Both the position numbers and the translations under genes were made by a program. Below, in pieces: positions 33,462 to 41,175 of a DNA stretch of 49,467 nucleotides. The notes under the pieces are model-generated. The model was given only the letters and a program-made list of their open reading frames with translations, ran no database searches and was not told the origin of the DNA. Positions within the stretch are counted from its first letter, which is position 1. Each line of letters opens with the position of its first letter. Source of the DNA: a virus; IMG/VR virus record IMGVR_UViG_3300035701_003621, positions 1-49,467 of that record; one strand, written 5' to 3'.

Positions 33462-33722
33462 TTATTCATATATAGGTGTTCCAATAATAATAGCAATTGC
33501 TTGTGCTGGTTGAAATCCTTCTTTAGTAAGAGCTTTATATTTTTCATGCCTCAACTTAGCATTAAAATAAATGTGTTCTACCAAATAAGGAAATAGCTTT
33601 TTAAGATCGTCCATGCTCTCTTCACATTTTTCTTTTGTAGGCATTTTGGATGCTCCTGACTTTCCTGTAACAACTCCCATAATATTTCCTACAAGATCCT
33701 TCATTTCCTTCTCATCATCCAT
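33462..33722 (-). CDS. Unknown small protein, 86 residues
   Basis: Starts at the ATG at 33722, which has GGAGAAGGACA before it; the frame open to 33755 lies within the upstream gene. Acidic N-terminus (MDDEKEMKDLVGNIMG), helical middle (EESMDDLKKLFPYLVEHIYF) and GFQPAQAIAIIIGTPIYE at the end, close to the usual small phage motif GFxxxQAxxIv. Function unknown. Confidence 0.62.
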   Translation of the reverse strand: MDDEKEMKDLVGNIMGVVTGKSGASKMPTKEKCEESMDDLKKLFPYLVEHIYFNAKLRHEKYKALTKEGFQPAQAIAIIIGTPIYE

Positions 33723-33975
33723 TGTCCTTCTCCAATAAAGCTTGATATGTCTCATCTCTCAATATCAATGTTTGTCCTGCCATATCCACAATCCAGTCTG
33801 TGGGATGGACAATACCAATCCCTTCCATCCATCCATGATCCACTGTGGGGTGCTTACAAAGTTTACAATCAGGAATCTTATTTATTCCCACAATCAATCT
33901 GTCCACACGCTTGCTGGAGCCATGGTGTAGCCATTGGAAAGCCCTGCATGGGATAGATTTTGTGATGTGCTTCAT
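33715..33975 (-). CDS. Unknown phage protein (PGDWIV-type), 86 residues
   Basis: Residues CRAFQWLHHGSSKRVD, then CKLCKHPTVDHGWMEGIG and VHPTDWIVDMAGQTLILRD, then the end ETYQALLEKDN. Many phages encode a similar small protein whose core reads as a CPGDWIV-G segment with a final F-x-x-Y; its role is unknown. A CKLC pair with a following histidine may bind zinc. Overlaps its neighbours by 4 and 8 nt. Confidence 0.65.
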   Translation of the reverse strand: MKHITKSIPCRAFQWLHHGSSKRVDRLIVGINKIPDCKLCKHPTVDHGWMEGIGIVHPTDWIVDMAGQTLILRDETYQALLEKDNG

Positions 33976-34070
33976 ATAATACCTAAGTTATGGAACACAC
34001 CAAATATTATAAATCCTGTCCCGAATACAGTCATGAGCAATTCAAACGTAGTCACTCGAATCTCTCTCAT
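33972..34070 (-). CDS. One-helix membrane miniprotein, 32 residues
   Basis: MREIRVTTFELLMTVFGTGF, then FIIFGVFHNLGII. A charged N-terminus and one membrane helix. GGGGTGAAG, which includes the previous stop, precedes the ATG, and the stop overlaps the next gene as ATGA. Confidence 0.58.
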   Translation of the reverse strand: MREIRVTTFELLMTVFGTGFIIFGVFHNLGII

Positions 34071-34074
34071 ATCT

Positions 34075-34737
34075 TCACCCCTTTGGGACTATCCTTTCCC
34101 AACCTTCTTCTTTCAAATTCTCATCTGTCAAAAATTTAAACCTAACTACTGTACAAATTTCCTTTCTATCAATGAATCCCCTTGATTTGCCCTCACTAGC
34201 CATATAAAGTTCTTTTGCTTTGAGACCAACATTCACTTGTCCTTCATACACAGAATCGATCAAATCCCTATGATGAATATCACACCACCTTAAATACTTA
34301 ATACTAACAAGCTCACACCAACCCCTAAAATTACCCATGTTAATTAATGTTAAACGTACACGAACACGAGCAGACTCACTCAAATAGGAGAAGGCTGACA
34401 CCATCCTGATTCCATACAAGAAAACATTATACTCTCGTTTTACATTCTTCATTACTACATCTTGATTAATATTTAGACTTTCCTGTTCTATAAACCAAAT
34501 CTTTCTACCAGCACCAGCCTTAAGAAAGGGCTTTTCCTCAACCGCTTCCCTAATTTCCATAGTATTCAACGCTTCACTTAGTGCTTTATTATTAGCAAAA
34601 ATAGTACCATTATAGTCCTCAACAAATTTCTTGTTTTTCCTAGTCTCCCAACCTTTCTTAGCTGCTTTAGACAACCTTTCTTCCCTACGTTTATCCATCA
34701 AAGGTTTTACAATTTCTGGAATACTTTTCTTTTTCAT
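34075..34737 (-). CDS. Unknown protein with basic N-terminus, 220 residues
   Basis: Residues 1-40 are strongly basic (MKKKSIPEIVKPLMDKRREE, then KAAKKGWETRKNKK), like a DNA-binding tail. The rest is mixed, with RKIWFIEQESLNINQD and VRVRLTLINMGNFRGWCEL. No family recognised. It shares a 4-nt overlap with the gene before it. Confidence 0.6.
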   Translation of the reverse strand: MKKKSIPEIVKPLMDKRREERLSKAAKKGWETRKNKKFVEDYNGTIFANNKALSEALNTMEIREAVEEKPFLKAGAGRKIWFIEQESLNINQDVVMKNVKREYNVFLYGIRMVSAFSYLSESARVRVRLTLINMGNFRGWCELVSIKYLRWCDIHHRDLIDSVYEGQVNVGLKAKELYMASEGKSRGFIDRKEICTVVRFKFLTDENLKEEGWERIVPKG

Positions 34738-34979
34738 GACTTTATCCTTTCATCTACAAATTCATCAAAGTACAAGACCTTACCATGACACAATTCCAAC
34801 CTGACCACAAGAGTCACTCCATCATTCTGTCCTGTCTTTGGATCATAAATTTTATCGGGCTCAGAGAAGTGAGGACACCAATCGCCACAGAAATCCTCAT
34901 GAAAAGGACAGACCTGGTCTGTAAACTTCTTTCCTCTCTTGATAAGAAGAAATCCCTTTTGATCAATACATCCTTTCAT
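34734..34979 (-). CDS. Unknown Cys-rich phage protein, 81 residues
   Basis: The ATG at 34979 is preferred since it overlaps the upstream stop as ATGA. QVCPFHEDFCGDWCPHFSEP has a dense Cys/His pattern that should bind metal. It then has VTLVVRLELCHGKVLYFDEF. Short phage proteins with CxxH...CGxWCPxF are widespread and uncharacterised. Confidence 0.62.
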   Translation of the reverse strand: MKGCIDQKGFLLIKRGKKFTDQVCPFHEDFCGDWCPHFSEPDKIYDPKTGQNDGVTLVVRLELCHGKVLYFDEFVDERIKS

Positions 34980-35185
34980 TTCCCACCTACCATGATGTCT
35001 GCCTTCTTTATAATCTCGATACACTTGATGCAGATATGGAAGTCATCATCGTCATCATGTGTGGACGCAGGGGTTAATTGATACTGCTCCCGATTTTGCA
35101 GGTCAAAACTATAGATCTCCAGGTCAGGATGTTCCTCATCATTCTTCTTGCAGATATTACACTGGAAGTATTCATGCTTGCTCAT
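34976..35185 (-). CDS. Small zinc-binding protein, 69 residues
   Basis: Starts MSKHEYFQCNICKKNDEEHP at 35185; GGGAG lies 8 nt upstream, while an ATG 6 nt earlier is too close to it. A second pair, FHICIKCIEIIKKAD, completes a CxxC-x(n)-CxxC set. The middle carries a run of five Asp residues. Function unknown. Confidence 0.63.
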   Translation of the reverse strand: MSKHEYFQCNICKKNDEEHPDLEIYSFDLQNREQYQLTPASTHDDDDDFHICIKCIEIIKKADIMVGGK

Positions 35186-35394
35186 AGACATTCTCCCTTC
35201 TTGCACATACAGTGATAACAAAAAGATGTGGTATTCCCTTCTTCATCAATCCCAACAGACTCAGACGGTCCATACGACCCACAAGAATAGCAATCAGGGT
35301 CAACGCTCACTATCAATTTACATCCAGGACACAATACAACCCCTTCCCCCAATGAATCCTTAATGCCCTTGGCTATTCTTTGCATCTCTAACAT
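35182..35394 (-). CDS. Small Cys-rich protein, 70 residues
   Basis: VVLCPGCKLIVSVDPDCYSCG and FCYHCMCKKGECL supply eight cysteines in CxxC, CxxC and CxxCxC groups, enough for two zinc ions. It overlaps the next gene by ATGA. No family recognised. Confidence 0.62.
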   Translation of the reverse strand: MLEMQRIAKGIKDSLGEGVVLCPGCKLIVSVDPDCYSCGSYGPSESVGIDEEGNTTSFCYHCMCKKGECL

Positions 35395-35410
35395 ATAGAT
35401 AATTCCTTTC

Positions 35411-35584
35411 TTAATCCATCACTATCAAACTCACCGCTGCAAAAACCAACAGACAAACTGCAATGCCTGTTAAAACATCCACGGCAGCGGGAACAACACC
35501 TTTATAATAAGCATCAACCAATAAAATGGTTAAAATAAAACCATTTATAATAAAATAACCTAAAAGTTTTTTAACCTTCATCAT
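35411..35584 (-). CDS. Small two-helix membrane protein, 57 residues
   Basis: MMKVKKLLGYFIINGFILTI starts the first membrane helix; the second is VLTGIAVCLLVFAAVSLIV. The start at 35584 overlaps the previous stop (ATGATG region). The size would suit a small holin, but there is no other lysis gene close by. Confidence 0.58.
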   Translation of the reverse strand: MMKVKKLLGYFIINGFILTILLVDAYYKGVVPAAVDVLTGIAVCLLVFAAVSLIVMD

Positions 35585-35775
35585 TCCTGCAGCCATATTT
35601 TTCTATCCTGCTCTTTCCCACAACGAAGACATTGTCGTTTCTGCCGTGGCTCCACCTGAGCAAATTGCTTCGCTAGGTCAGGGTCTTGTTTTAAGAGACT
35701 CTTCAGAACATACTCATTCTTGTATGTCTCCCACTTTTCCCAATTATGAAAGAAATAACCATGAATACAAGGCAT
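35581..35775 (-). CDS. Unknown small protein with CxxC, 64 residues
   Basis: MPCIHGYFFHNWEKWETYKN, helical middle and a C-terminal RQKRQCLRCGKEQDRKIW. The H...W...C-x-x-C-G-K layout is common in small phage proteins thought to bind zinc. GGAGGTGA precedes the ATG. Confidence 0.62.
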   Translation of the reverse strand: MPCIHGYFFHNWEKWETYKNEYVLKSLLKQDPDLAKQFAQVEPRQKRQCLRCGKEQDRKIWLQE

Positions 35776-35797
35776 TCACTCACCTCCTATTCCTTTA

Positions 35798-35902
35798 TTA
35801 TCTTATCATGAGACGTATAACATCATTGAAAAATGCTTGAACCAAGCCTATACAAAATCCAGCTACCACAGCACCAAGCATAATCAAAGCTATATCCCTC
35901 AT
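35798..35902 (-). CDS. One-helix membrane miniprotein, 34 residues
   Basis: MRDIALIMLGAVVAGFCIGL then VQAFFNDVIRLMIR. GGGAGATGAG lies before the ATG at 35900-35902. It fills a gap of 150 nt otherwise unexplained in a densely coding area. Confidence 0.55.
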   Translation of the reverse strand: MRDIALIMLGAVVAGFCIGLVQAFFNDVIRLMIR

Positions 35903-35929
35903 CACTCATCTCCCAACATGAAAAAAGGA

Positions 35930-36187
35930 TTATACCATCTCCCAATCTTCACCCATCATATCTCCAGATGACACTATCAGAGGATGCACCTTTTTATCCT
36001 CTGTCTTAATACTTAATTTCTCATCACTAAGAAATATAAAGATATCAGGATTATTCCATTCCTTTTTTGTCACCTTACTCCCGGCTTCCACCATTTTCAA
36101 TGCGTCATAAAAATTCATTTCCTTCACCATCGTTGGACTTTTCATAATCTCTCCTTTATATTCATTACCCATATATTCATTCCCCAT
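35930..36187 (-). CDS. DUF2829 / Tad2-like protein, possible anti-Thoeris factor
   Basis: 85 residues from the ATG at 36187 (AAAGGAGTAAAG upstream); a second ATG at residue 15 also has AAAGGAGAG. The core is MNFYDALKMVEAGSKVTKKE, then FIFLSDEKL, and the end is SGDMMGEDWEMV. This is the DUF2829 layout (FxxALxxLxxGxxVxRxxW ... DMxAEDWE). Tad2, which sequesters the signal molecule of the Thoeris defence, belongs to this family. The short insertion-free form here is compatible, but binding residues cannot be verified by eye. Confidence 0.72.
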   Translation of the reverse strand: MGNEYMGNEYKGEIMKSPTMVKEMNFYDALKMVEAGSKVTKKEWNNPDIFIFLSDEKLSIKTEDKKVHPLIVSSGDMMGEDWEMV

Positions 36188-36189
36188 CT

Positions 36190-36402
36190 TTACTCCTTTT
36201 CCTCCCACTCTCCACACCAATCATCAACATCCACCACGGGAAAGGCCCAATTATCATCAGCCCATACAGGAGGGAGTCTCCGACAGAAATTTGCATAAGA
36301 CTTCTTAAACATAAATCTACAATTCCAACACCCTTCCTGATCTTCAGGGATAGCCTCCATTGATGGTGAACACGATCCTCCATAATCTACAATGTCATCC
36401 AT
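36190..36402 (-). CDS. Small Cys-rich phage protein (DWCGEW type), 70 residues
   Basis: Starts MDDIVDYGGSC at 36402, with AAAGGAGCAGAAT before it. GCWNCRFMFKKSYANFCRRLP and AFPVVDVDDWCGEWEEKE place four to five cysteines and an acidic end. The gene at 45269-45469 has the same C-terminal FPVxxxDDWCGxWEEK block. Such proteins are frequent in phages and probably bind zinc. Two nt separate it from the DUF2829 gene. Confidence 0.65.
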   Translation of the reverse strand: MDDIVDYGGSCSPSMEAIPEDQEGCWNCRFMFKKSYANFCRRLPPVWADDNWAFPVVDVDDWCGEWEEKE

Positions 36403-36415
36403 ATTCTGCTCCTTT

Positions 36416-36604
36416 TTAATCTTTCCAAAAGGACCATGTAAGATCCTTAGGTTTCTCACCATACAATTCCCCCGCTTGTTTGATCCAATCTTTTATTCCT
36501 TCCGGTCCTCCACTAGTGATTGCACCTTCCCCTCTTCCTACCTTGTTCCATCTTGGATCCAAATCCGAGTGTACTGTCCATGTTCCCATCCAGACAAGTT
36601 TCAT
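36416..36604 (-). CDS. Unknown small protein, 62 residues
   Basis: MKLVWMGTWTVHSDLDPRWN, then VGRGEGAITSGGPEGIKDWI and PKDLTWSFWKD. Rich in Trp and Gly. Overlaps the methyltransferase stop by ATGA. No family recognised. Confidence 0.6.
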   Translation of the reverse strand: MKLVWMGTWTVHSDLDPRWNKVGRGEGAITSGGPEGIKDWIKQAGELYGEKPKDLTWSFWKD

Positions 36605-37239
36605 ATTTCCTTCTTATAAATATAAAAATCAGCAGAAGAGGTATCTTCACTTGCTTTTCCATTCTCTTCTGGAAAATCATTGAGGATTCTTTTTGCCAAA
36701 GACCATCCTTTTATGTTTTCCTGAATCCATTTTGTAAAATTCCTATGTCTCTGACAACCAAGCAAGGAAGAATTGTCCTTATTCGTATCATAAATTATTA
36801 CCCATTGATTGGATACGGTAAACAAATCCCAAAGAAAATGCTCCCATATATCCTGTTCTATCAAATGTAAAAGAACGTCTATTGCTAAACCCAAATCCCA
36901 ATCCCTACCATCAATAAATCCATCAAACTGACTCATCAACTTAAATGTTTTTATAGAATCATCTTTAAATAATACTTGGCATTTTTGAATTGCTATGGGA
37001 CTAACATCTAATCCCAAATATTTTGGATAGGAGGCCAATTGTAATTGGCTCCCATCACCACATCCAAATTCAATCACTGACTGAATATTCTTTACCTTTA
37101 CAAATGCATTAATTATCTGTGCCTTAAATTTTCTCAATTTCCCTTTTGAGCCAGATCCTGAATGACCTTGTTTCTCATATCGCTTAATCCAATACTCAGT
37201 AGATCCCGTATATTCAAATCCAAAAGCCTTATCTTGCAT
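36601..37239 (-). CDS. SAM-dependent methyltransferase
   Basis: 212 residues from the ATG at 37239. The SAM loop is SVIEFGCGDGSQLQLAS (residues 53-69), the acidic strand YLGLDVSPIAIQKC and motif IV WDLGLAIDVLLHLIEQD. The N-terminus STEYWIKRYEKQGHSGSGS is typical of methyltransferases near glycosyltransferases in metagenomic sugar clusters. It follows the GT-B gene and overlaps it by 11 nt. Confidence 0.82.
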   Translation of the reverse strand: MQDKAFGFEYTGSTEYWIKRYEKQGHSGSGSKGKLRKFKAQIINAFVKVKNIQSVIEFGCGDGSQLQLASYPKYLGLDVSPIAIQKCQVLFKDDSIKTFKLMSQFDGFIDGRDWDLGLAIDVLLHLIEQDIWEHFLWDLFTVSNQWVIIYDTNKDNSSLLGCQRHRNFTKWIQENIKGWSLAKRILNDFPEENGKASEDTSSADFYIYKKEI

Positions 37240-38245
37240 AAAGACCCCCATCGTTAAGAATAATCCCAATGAAACCTATTAACCGAGACAAACTATGAAA
37301 CAAAGTATGTTCTCTAAATGTTCGATCTAACGCCTTTTCAATATAAGGGAGTCTATCATCTGGATGTTTTACAAAATATTCCACTGCATCACAATATTCA
37401 CTTGGTGTACTCACGGAAACAACTTCGTCTTCTAAAAAGAAGTCAGGCAATGCTTTTGGATTATCCAATATCTGAAAACCTCCACAAGCAGGGATAATAA
37501 GTGTCCTCTCATTTACATTAAAATATCTTTCAATCTGTCCTGGTTGATGTAAATTTAAATTAATTAATGAACTAGAATAATACTTAGGGATCTCCTCTAT
37601 ACCCAATCCTTTTGTAACTATTGCAAAATTATCCCACCCATAACCAGCAACACACCCTCCTTTAATTTTATCCATAATAGGAAAAATCCATTTTTGTACC
37701 AAATTAATTTTATTACCTGATATTGTTCCACAATAAAACCAAGAATAATCACTACCCAAATCCGTGGTGTGATGAATTAGTGGATTACAACCAAATTGAA
37801 ATTGATGAATTGGAATACCTTCCCTATTCCTAGGTGCCTGTCTGTCTAAAAAGAAATCAATAATAAAATGTCTGGGTTGAATAGGAATTGGATCCGCAGC
37901 ACCTGATATGTGTCCAATTAATATTCCTCGATCTATTAATTTTTGTGCGTCAAATTGAGAAAGGTAAAATTCATCAGCACAAGTAATAAATATATTAGGT
38001 TGATACTTATCTAAATATAAATCTATCTCTTCCCAGAAAGGATATAAATGACAATCTATGCCCATAAATTCAAAAATCATACACCATGATTCCATTAGAT
38101 ATTTAATTGCTCCATTTGGAGGATAGTGAAGGAGAATACAATAAGGAGAATCAAAAAACTTCCCTTTATACTCTCTTTTTAATTTATCCTGCCAGTATAA
38201 ACTATTAAGGGCAATATCATCTGCATACTCTTTTGAATTTATCAT
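37229..38245 (-). CDS. CgeB-like GT-B glycosyltransferase
   Basis: 338 residues. YCILLHYPPNGAIKYLMES, PNIFITCADEFYLSQFD and ILIGHISGAADP are the first domain. CVAGYGWDNFAI, LINLNLHQPGQIERYFNVN and TLIIPACGGFQILDNPKALP with SEYCDAVEYFVKHPDDR are the CgeB-type C-terminal domain. The block NERT-IPACGGFQ is the most diagnostic. Not a close relative of the pair at 24-27 kb. Confidence 0.8.
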   Translation of the reverse strand: MINSKEYADDIALNSLYWQDKLKREYKGKFFDSPYCILLHYPPNGAIKYLMESWCMIFEFMGIDCHLYPFWEEIDLYLDKYQPNIFITCADEFYLSQFDAQKLIDRGILIGHISGAADPIPIQPRHFIIDFFLDRQAPRNREGIPIHQFQFGCNPLIHHTTDLGSDYSWFYCGTISGNKINLVQKWIFPIMDKIKGGCVAGYGWDNFAIVTKGLGIEEIPKYYSSSLINLNLHQPGQIERYFNVNERTLIIPACGGFQILDNPKALPDFFLEDEVVSVSTPSEYCDAVEYFVKHPDDRLPYIEKALDRTFREHTLFHSLSRLIGFIGIILNDGGLYAR

Positions 38246-38254
38246 TCTATCTCC

Positions 38255-38386
38255 TCAATCAATTGGTACATGATGCATGTTCTCTTTAAGATTATCTGAA
38301 CATTCCTGACAGATACCATGGGATATAAGAGTGTCATCTCCGTCATAAAGAATCTTACCACACCAAGCACATATTATCTTTACCAT
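38255..38386 (-). CDS. Small zinc-ribbon protein, 43 residues
   Basis: MVKIICAWCGKILYDGDDTL, then ISHGICQECSDNLKENMHH. The two CxxC pairs separated by about 20 residues with HGIC between them match the common CxWCGK...HGICxxC mini zinc ribbon. It lies in the 143-nt gap between two glycosyltransferase genes. Role unknown. Confidence 0.7.
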   Translation of the reverse strand: MVKIICAWCGKILYDGDDTLISHGICQECSDNLKENMHHVPID

Positions 38387-38388
38387 AC

Positions 38389-39453
38389 CTACCCTTTTAC
38401 CACAAAGGATTCCCCATACATTGGTGTATCTAATGAATGAACTGCTTCCTCAATATCTTTTATTCGTTCTTTAAAATCATACTTGTCCTGAATGATCTTT
38501 CTAAATGTTGTGGGACTCCAAGGCATTGTAAGAATCTTATCCACAAATTCATCTATTGTTGTCCACACAAACATCTCTGGGTATATGTCTTTTGCTCCTG
38601 GGAAATTATGCACCATGGGCATGCAACCAGTTGCCATAGCTTCCATCACACTCATATTTTGTGATTCCCAAGGGGAAGAACATACTACATAATGCATATC
38701 TTTTAAAAATGTGGGCATATCATTTACTGCACCATGTAATATAATATTATTTTCTAGTTTCATTTCTTTTGTCATATGTTCCCAATATCGCAAATACCTT
38801 AGATCATAAAAATCACCTGCCACATGGAGTTTATGATCAAGACACAAAAAAGGATTTGGATAACCTGTATCATCAACTACAGTGTGATGGCTTAACTTTT
38901 CAAAAGCATGTAACATGAGCATCGGTCCTTTTTTATCACCAATATGACCTATATAAGCAACATTCTTTCCTCTATTTTTGATCTTGTTAACTAGCCCATT
39001 ATCCCAGCCATCTTCAGTCAATGGAAATCTCTCCATGTCCACACCATTTGGAATCACATATGTTTCAAAATTCTTATTTAAATTAGTAAAACTTCTAATT
39101 TGGTTAATAGCTTCTAATCGAACATGTTCGGCGACACAAATTAATGCATCACACCTATCCCAATTAATGTCCCTTATATAACCACTAACATTCTGTAATA
39201 CCTCATATGAATGAAGCCTGATAATCACCTTTTTATAATCTAACATAGAAGGATGTCTTGTAATTGCAGCACATAACGGATCGGCCCATTCCTTCCACAC
39301 AATATCTGCCCAATGCACGGCCTGCTTTATCTCTTGTCCTTGCTCTGTATATACTTCTTTTACCTCATATTCTGATAATGTCTTAAAATGTTCTGCTACT
39401 GGTTTTACAAATGTTTCCTGCCCTGGAACACATAAAAACAATATCTTATTCAT
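38389..39453 (-). CDS. GT4-type glycosyltransferase, paralogue of 25471-26430
   Basis: 354 residues from the ATG at 39453 (GAGGAAA upstream, the upstream TTG being within that site). VHWADIVWKEWADPLCAAI, VIIRLHSYEVLQN, YVIPNGVDMERFPL, VAYIGHIGDKKGPMLMLHAF and VVCSSPWESQNMSVMEAMAT define family 4. It is longer than its paralogue by an insert of about 20 residues after KLSHHTVVDDTGY. Like that gene it sits beside a CgeB-type enzyme. Confidence 0.85.
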   Translation of the reverse strand: MNKILFLCVPGQETFVKPVAEHFKTLSEYEVKEVYTEQGQEIKQAVHWADIVWKEWADPLCAAITRHPSMLDYKKVIIRLHSYEVLQNVSGYIRDINWDRCDALICVAEHVRLEAINQIRSFTNLNKNFETYVIPNGVDMERFPLTEDGWDNGLVNKIKNRGKNVAYIGHIGDKKGPMLMLHAFEKLSHHTVVDDTGYPNPFLCLDHKLHVAGDFYDLRYLRYWEHMTKEMKLENNIILHGAVNDMPTFLKDMHYVVCSSPWESQNMSVMEAMATGCMPMVHNFPGAKDIYPEMFVWTTIDEFVDKILTMPWSPTTFRKIIQDKYDFKERIKDIEEAVHSLDTPMYGESFVVKG

Positions 39454-39667
39454 TATTTTTTTCCTCTTCAATCTCTACTAATTTATATTTCTTAAATAAT
39501 GGAACCAGTTTACCGTCAATATCCATTCGTGGATAATATTCTATATGAATTGTTACAGGCTTATCATATTCTATATGAAGATCAAGAGCTTTAACAGGGT
39601 TATTTATTCCTAAAAATTCAAGTAGTTTTTGCGCTTCCTTTGGTCCTATGATGGTTATATCTTTCAT
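39446..39667 (-). CDS. Unknown small phage protein, 73 residues
   Basis: MKDITIIGPKEAQKLLEFLG, then KALDLHIEYDKPVTIHIEYY and an acidic tail (EIEEEKNNE). Beta-rich middle, no known family. It overlaps the GT4 start by 8 nt and abuts the gene at 39668. Confidence 0.6.
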   Translation of the reverse strand: MKDITIIGPKEAQKLLEFLGINNPVKALDLHIEYDKPVTIHIEYYPRMDIDGKLVPLFKKYKLVEIEEEKNNE

Positions 39668-40090
39668 TTATTTTCTTCCTTTCTTTACAGGGTATCTAGA
39701 AGCATAGTCAGGGAGAAAGAAAGCATTCTCCATCTCCCTGACTAACCGATGAATAAATGTGTCCAACTGCCTTTCAACTTCCAAATCAATCCAATCTCTT
39801 AAATCCCCCAACCATAGTTCACATATTTCATGAAAGGCACACCAACAAATCCTATAATGATCAGGTTTAAGACCAACCCACTCAGGAGTTAGATTGACAG
39901 TAGCCAATCTATCCTCAGTAGAAAATGCAGCACAAGCATAACTATCTTCATATTTCCCATCTTTCCATTGTTCAAAGGTGTACATAATTGAATAATCTTT
40001 CAAACCAATCCTGTCTATCCAATACTGACATTCCTGTTTGAACATTTCAAAATGTTGGTTGGTACATTTATAAGCTTTTGACTTTGCCAT
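39668..40090 (-). CDS. Unknown phage protein, degenerate metallopeptidase-like, 140 residues
   Basis: TNQHFEMFKQECQYWIDRIG, then SYACAAFSTEDRLATVNLT and CAFHEICELWLGDLRDWI. The context resembles small zincin-like phage proteins, but the site reads HEIC-E instead of HExxH, so the second His is missing. It could still bind metal with Glu as third ligand, or be inactive. It begins one base inside the phosphoesterase stop (TAATG). Confidence 0.6.
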   Translation of the reverse strand: MAKSKAYKCTNQHFEMFKQECQYWIDRIGLKDYSIMYTFEQWKDGKYEDSYACAAFSTEDRLATVNLTPEWVGLKPDHYRICWCAFHEICELWLGDLRDWIDLEVERQLDTFIHRLVREMENAFFLPDYASRYPVKKGRK

Positions 40091-40944
40091 TATAATCTTA
40101 TTGCCTCCAATCCAATTACATTTCTTCCTTCACATTTGATTGAAAGGAAACCAAGATCAACTGGATCCATCTCTCCTCGTTCCGCATATCCTGAAACATT
40201 ATCCCCATACAATTTCAAGAATGATCCTGTACATCCATAATAACGATGATCAGGATGGATATAACTTTCATTCCCCTTCATTGCCCCTATATACTTTTGT
40301 TTTATTCTCTTCCCATCATCAACCATAATCAATGTGTCAACTGGTTCACAAACAAGTAATTTATGAGCATGTCCCTTAGCCATTACAATACAATCAGCAG
40401 ATTTTTGTTTCAATTGTCTTTTCAATATCAATTTCATATTAGACAATGATCTGATAGGATCATCTGCATAGGATTGAATACTTTTCCTTCCATGTGTCAA
40501 ATATACTTTATACATAACCTTTTTATCTTTATCTCTAACAATCAATTTACAAGTAAATGTACCATATTGAATCTTTGACCCAAGTTTTTGCAATTCAAAC
40601 ACTAAATCCTCAGCAAGATCCCCAAGTTTCCATAATGCATGATTATGATTGGAATCTAAAATCACCAATAATCTATCTTTTACCTTTTTTAATCGCTTCA
40701 AACAATCCCTTTGTTGAATTAGGGGATAGTTAAACCCATGGACTTTTGGATCATATCGTTTATCATCCACCATTATTCCTTCAATCTGATCACCCATATG
40801 AACCAAAAACCTATTACTTTTCTCATGAACATAATCAACACACTTGTTCCATCCTTCTTCCCAAAACAATAGATTCCCTTGTTGTTCATCACCAGCTAAA
40901 ACGATTTCATGATTATTGGGTAAGACAACGTCAATTATCTTCAT
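40090..40944 (-). CDS. Metallophosphoesterase (calcineurin-like)
   Basis: 284 residues. The order of motifs fits: EIVLAGDEQQGN where the family normally has DxH, FLVHMGDQIEG (GD...E), VILDSNHNHAL (GNHD-like), VYLTHGRKS and VMAKGHAHKLLV (GHxH). The first motif lacks the usual His, yet the other ligands appear present. Phage versions act on nucleic acids or nucleotides; the substrate here is unknown. Confidence 0.8.
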   Translation of the reverse strand: MKIIDVVLPNNHEIVLAGDEQQGNLLFWEEGWNKCVDYVHEKSNRFLVHMGDQIEGIMVDDKRYDPKVHGFNYPLIQQRDCLKRLKKVKDRLLVILDSNHNHALWKLGDLAEDLVFELQKLGSKIQYGTFTCKLIVRDKDKKVMYKVYLTHGRKSIQSYADDPIRSLSNMKLILKRQLKQKSADCIVMAKGHAHKLLVCEPVDTLIMVDDGKRIKQKYIGAMKGNESYIHPDHRYYGCTGSFLKLYGDNVSGYAERGEMDPVDLGFLSIKCEGRNVIGLEAIRL

Positions 40945-40953
40945 CCTTTCTCC

Positions 40954-41175
40954 TTATGATTTTCTCCTGACCAATGCCCTATATACCTTCTTATAGGACG
41001 AAGTATCATATGCATTATCAACGTAACAATTCTTAGGATCAAAATTCTCTATATCTACTAAAGGTATTCTTACTTCACCATTCATTGAATTAATTACCAA
41101 CCACAATATTTTTTCTAATTCCTGAATTTTATTCAATAAACTAACAGTAAATAAAGGATCATCCTCGTATTTCAA
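40954..41175 (-). CDS. Unknown small protein, 73 residues
   Basis: MKYEDDPLFTVSLLNKIQEL then ILWLVINSMNGEVRIPLVDI and a basic end (KKVYRALVRRKS). Overlaps the Cys-rich gene before it by 17 nt. No family recognised. Confidence 0.58.
   Translation of the reverse strand: MKYEDDPLFTVSLLNKIQELEKILWLVINSMNGEVRIPLVDIENFDPKNCYVDNAYDTSSYKKVYRALVRRKS

Noticed and set aside
39668-40090. Active HExxH zinc peptidase at HEICELWL
   Set aside because: The second His is replaced by Glu, so the classical site is incomplete; listed as degenerate.
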